Assembly: GCF_003315135.1 (NCBI RefSeq)
Contig: NZ_QNRK01000020.1
Coordinates: 62,001 to 126,000 of the forward strand
Reading direction: 5' to 3'
From: Roseiarcus fermentans
GTDB lineage: Bacteria > Pseudomonadota > Alphaproteobacteria > Rhizobiales > Beijerinckiaceae
Length of the DNA: 64,000 bases
The notes under the pieces were generated by a model that did not search any database, was not told where the DNA came from, and was given only the letters and a program-made list of their open reading frames with translations. This document shows, in pieces, positions 62,697-64,000 of this stretch. Position numbers and translations under genes: made by a program. Numbering within the stretch: the stretch's first letter is position 1; every line of letters starts with the position of its first letter.

Positions 62697-63669
62697 GCGG
62701 TCGCCTCTAGAAGAAAGCAGGCCGCAGACTGGCCTGGCGCGACCTCGAAATGAGGCGGCGCGCGAAGGCGGGCCTGAACCGCGAGCGGGCAGCGCGGCGC
62801 GAAGCGGCAGCCCGGAGGCGGATCTGAATAGTCCGGCAGCGACCCGTCGATACCGCGCATCGATTCGCCTCCCGACAGCTTGGGCACGCAGGCCATCAGC
62901 GCGCGCGTGTAAGGATGTCTCGGCTTCGTGAATACCGCGCGTGTCGGCCCCTGCTCGACGATGCAACCGGCGTACATTACGAACACATGGTCCGCGGACT
63001 CGCGCACCACGCCGAGATTATGCGTGATCATGAGAAGCGCGAGGCCGCGCGCATCGACAAGCTCGCGCAAGAGCTTCAGGATCTGCGCCTGCGTCGTGAC
63101 ATCGAGCGCGGTGCCCGGTTCATCGGCGATCAGAAGCCTTGGCTCGGATAACAGCGCCATGGCGATCAGAACGCGCTGACGCATGCCGCCGGAGAGCATG
63201 ACCGGATAGGCTCTGCGTCCGCCAAGCGCACCTGGCCGAGCACCTCGGCGATGCGCGCCTTGCGCTCCGCTGGCCCCCGCGAGCGCCCAAGCCGCCGATC
63301 GGCGTATTTGAGGATCGAGCCCATCTGGTCGCCGATGGTGAAGACCGGGTTCAGCGAGGTCGTCGGGTCCTGGAACACCATCGACATCGCAGTCCCGCGC
63401 AACGCCGCGCGATCCCGGTCTCCCATTTTCAGGAGGTCCACGCCGTCGAATCGGATTTCGCCGCCGCGGTATTTTGCCGGCGGCGTGGCCAAGAGGCCCA
63501 TGACGGCGCGCATCGTGACGCTTTTGCCGCAGCCGCTCTCGCCGACCAGCGCGACGTGTCGGTGAACGGGCACCTCGAGCGAGACGTCGCGAAGGATATG
63601 CGCGACGCGCCTCTCGCTTTCGAAGTCGAGACTGAGCGATTGGACCGCGAGCAGCGCCTCTTCGCTCAT
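62693..63669 (-). pseudogene. frameshifted oligopeptide-type ABC ATPase (OppD/DppD-like)
   Basis: From ATG 63669 the protein has Walker [15 protein letters not shown] and Q-loop [12 protein letters not shown], then reads VRLADAE and loses frame near 63215. The adjacent frame resumes [20 protein letters not shown], Walker [13 protein letters not shown] (Gly where Thr is usual) and MITHNLGVV to the end. Several codons seem to be missing at the break, just before the signature motif. The intact gene would encode about 325 residues. It overlaps the upstream permease stop by 4 bp. Confidence 0.9.
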
Positions 63670-63830
63670 CGGACGCTCTCGACGTCGAACAGGTCGCGCA
63701 GGCCGTCGCCGAGCAGATTGAAGCCCAGCGCCGCAAACAGGATCGCCGCGCCGGGGATGAGCGACTCCCACCAGCGCTCGGGCAAAAAGTCGGCCCCGCT
63801 CGCCACCATGGTGCCGAGGTTTTCGCCGCG
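63666..63830 (-). pseudogene. C-terminal end of an oligopeptide-type ABC permease (DppC/OppC-like)
   Basis: The last about 54 residues ([51 protein letters not shown]) match the C-terminus of DppC-type permeases. The rest is absent because at about 63830 the sequence changes to an IS21-type transposase on the other strand. The stop overlaps the following ATPase start. Confidence 0.87.
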
Positions 63831-64000
63831 CGCCTGCAAACCCTATCGGGCGCGCACGAAGGGCAAGACGGAGAACGGCGTCGGCTATGTGAAGAAGAAC
63901 GCCGTCGCCGGGCGGGCGTTCGCCGACTGGGATGGGTTCGAGGCGCATCTGGCGCGCTGGGAGCGCGAGGTCGCCAACGTGCGGGTCCACGGGACGACGG
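63831..64000 (+). mobile_element. IS21-family IstA transposase fragment, right edge of window
   Basis: The frame reading [40 protein letters not shown] and [15 protein letters not shown] is the C-terminal half of the IstA catalytic region of IS21-type transposases. It runs off the window. The permease gene is joined to the middle of istA, not to an IS end, so the element is truncated on this side. Deletion or a misassembly could both produce this. Confidence 0.82.

Noticed and set aside
58148-63669. All frameshifts here as sequencing errors
   Set aside because: Fusions, truncations and a MITE with target duplication are in the same block, while long genes elsewhere are intact; biological decay is more likely, though single indels should be verified.
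1-64000. tRNA, rRNA, CRISPR arrays, riboswitches, replication origin
   Set aside because: None was recognised by reading; short or diverged RNAs could be missed without a covariance-model search.

Overview
The window is high-GC DNA with dense, often overlapping genes. A phyR/nepR general-stress locus with an HWE-family kinase places it in the Alphaproteobacteria, most likely Hyphomicrobiales (Beijerinckiaceae/Methylocystaceae-like). That placement is inferred from gene content; there is no rRNA or other phylogenetic marker here. I found no tRNA, rRNA or CRISPR array.

Layout. (1) 1-2.0 kb: sulfur genes, namely the end of a YeeE/YedE-type transporter and a serine acetyltransferase with two small partner ORFs. 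(2) 2.0-8.4 kb: stress regulation and envelope genes (a DUF1236 protein, HWE kinase, NepR, PhyR, a Tat-exported SDR, a DUF6496 protein, a secreted protein). Several have exact GGAAC-N16/17-CGTT promoters of the sigma-EcfG type, but no ecfG gene is seen. (3) 8.6-9.0 kb: two 205-bp MITE-like elements side by side. (4) 9.0-32.2 kb: a catabolic island. It holds a kinase/phospho-lyase pair, an itaconate-type CoA cluster with a decayed citramalyl-CoA lyase, a complete beta-oxidation set using MaoC hydratases, an amidase, a branched-chain-amino-acid-type ABC importer, an IclR regulator and a NylB-like amide hydrolase. (5) 32.3-42.7 kb: a B12-dependent diol dehydratase with fused large and medium subunits, several SDRs, SMP-30 lactonase-like proteins, a GMC-DoxX-cupin-VOC operon, and fragments of older genes. 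(6) 42.7-52.4 kb: a GH15-cyoABCD operon with a stress-type promoter upstream, then a second SMP-30 protein and a glycogen-debranching-type enzyme. (7) 52.6-58.1 kb: an orphan substrate-binding protein and an RND efflux pair. (8) 58.1-64.0 kb: a gene graveyard. A sugar ABC importer, a hydantoin-type racemase, a hydantoinase fragment and an oligopeptide-type ABC importer are all frameshifted, fused, truncated or interrupted. The last is cut by a MITE with an 8-bp target duplication, and the region ends in a truncated IS21-type transposase.

How the parts fit. The catabolic island suggests uptake of a small carboxylate, amino acid or amide, amide hydrolysis, activation by CoA transfer, and degradation to acetyl-CoA under IclR control. 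Separately, PhyR/NepR/sigma-EcfG appears to control scattered operons across the window, including one that joins a GH15 glycosidase to the cytochrome bo3 oxidase. The right end is losing transport genes through small indels, deletions and mobile elements.
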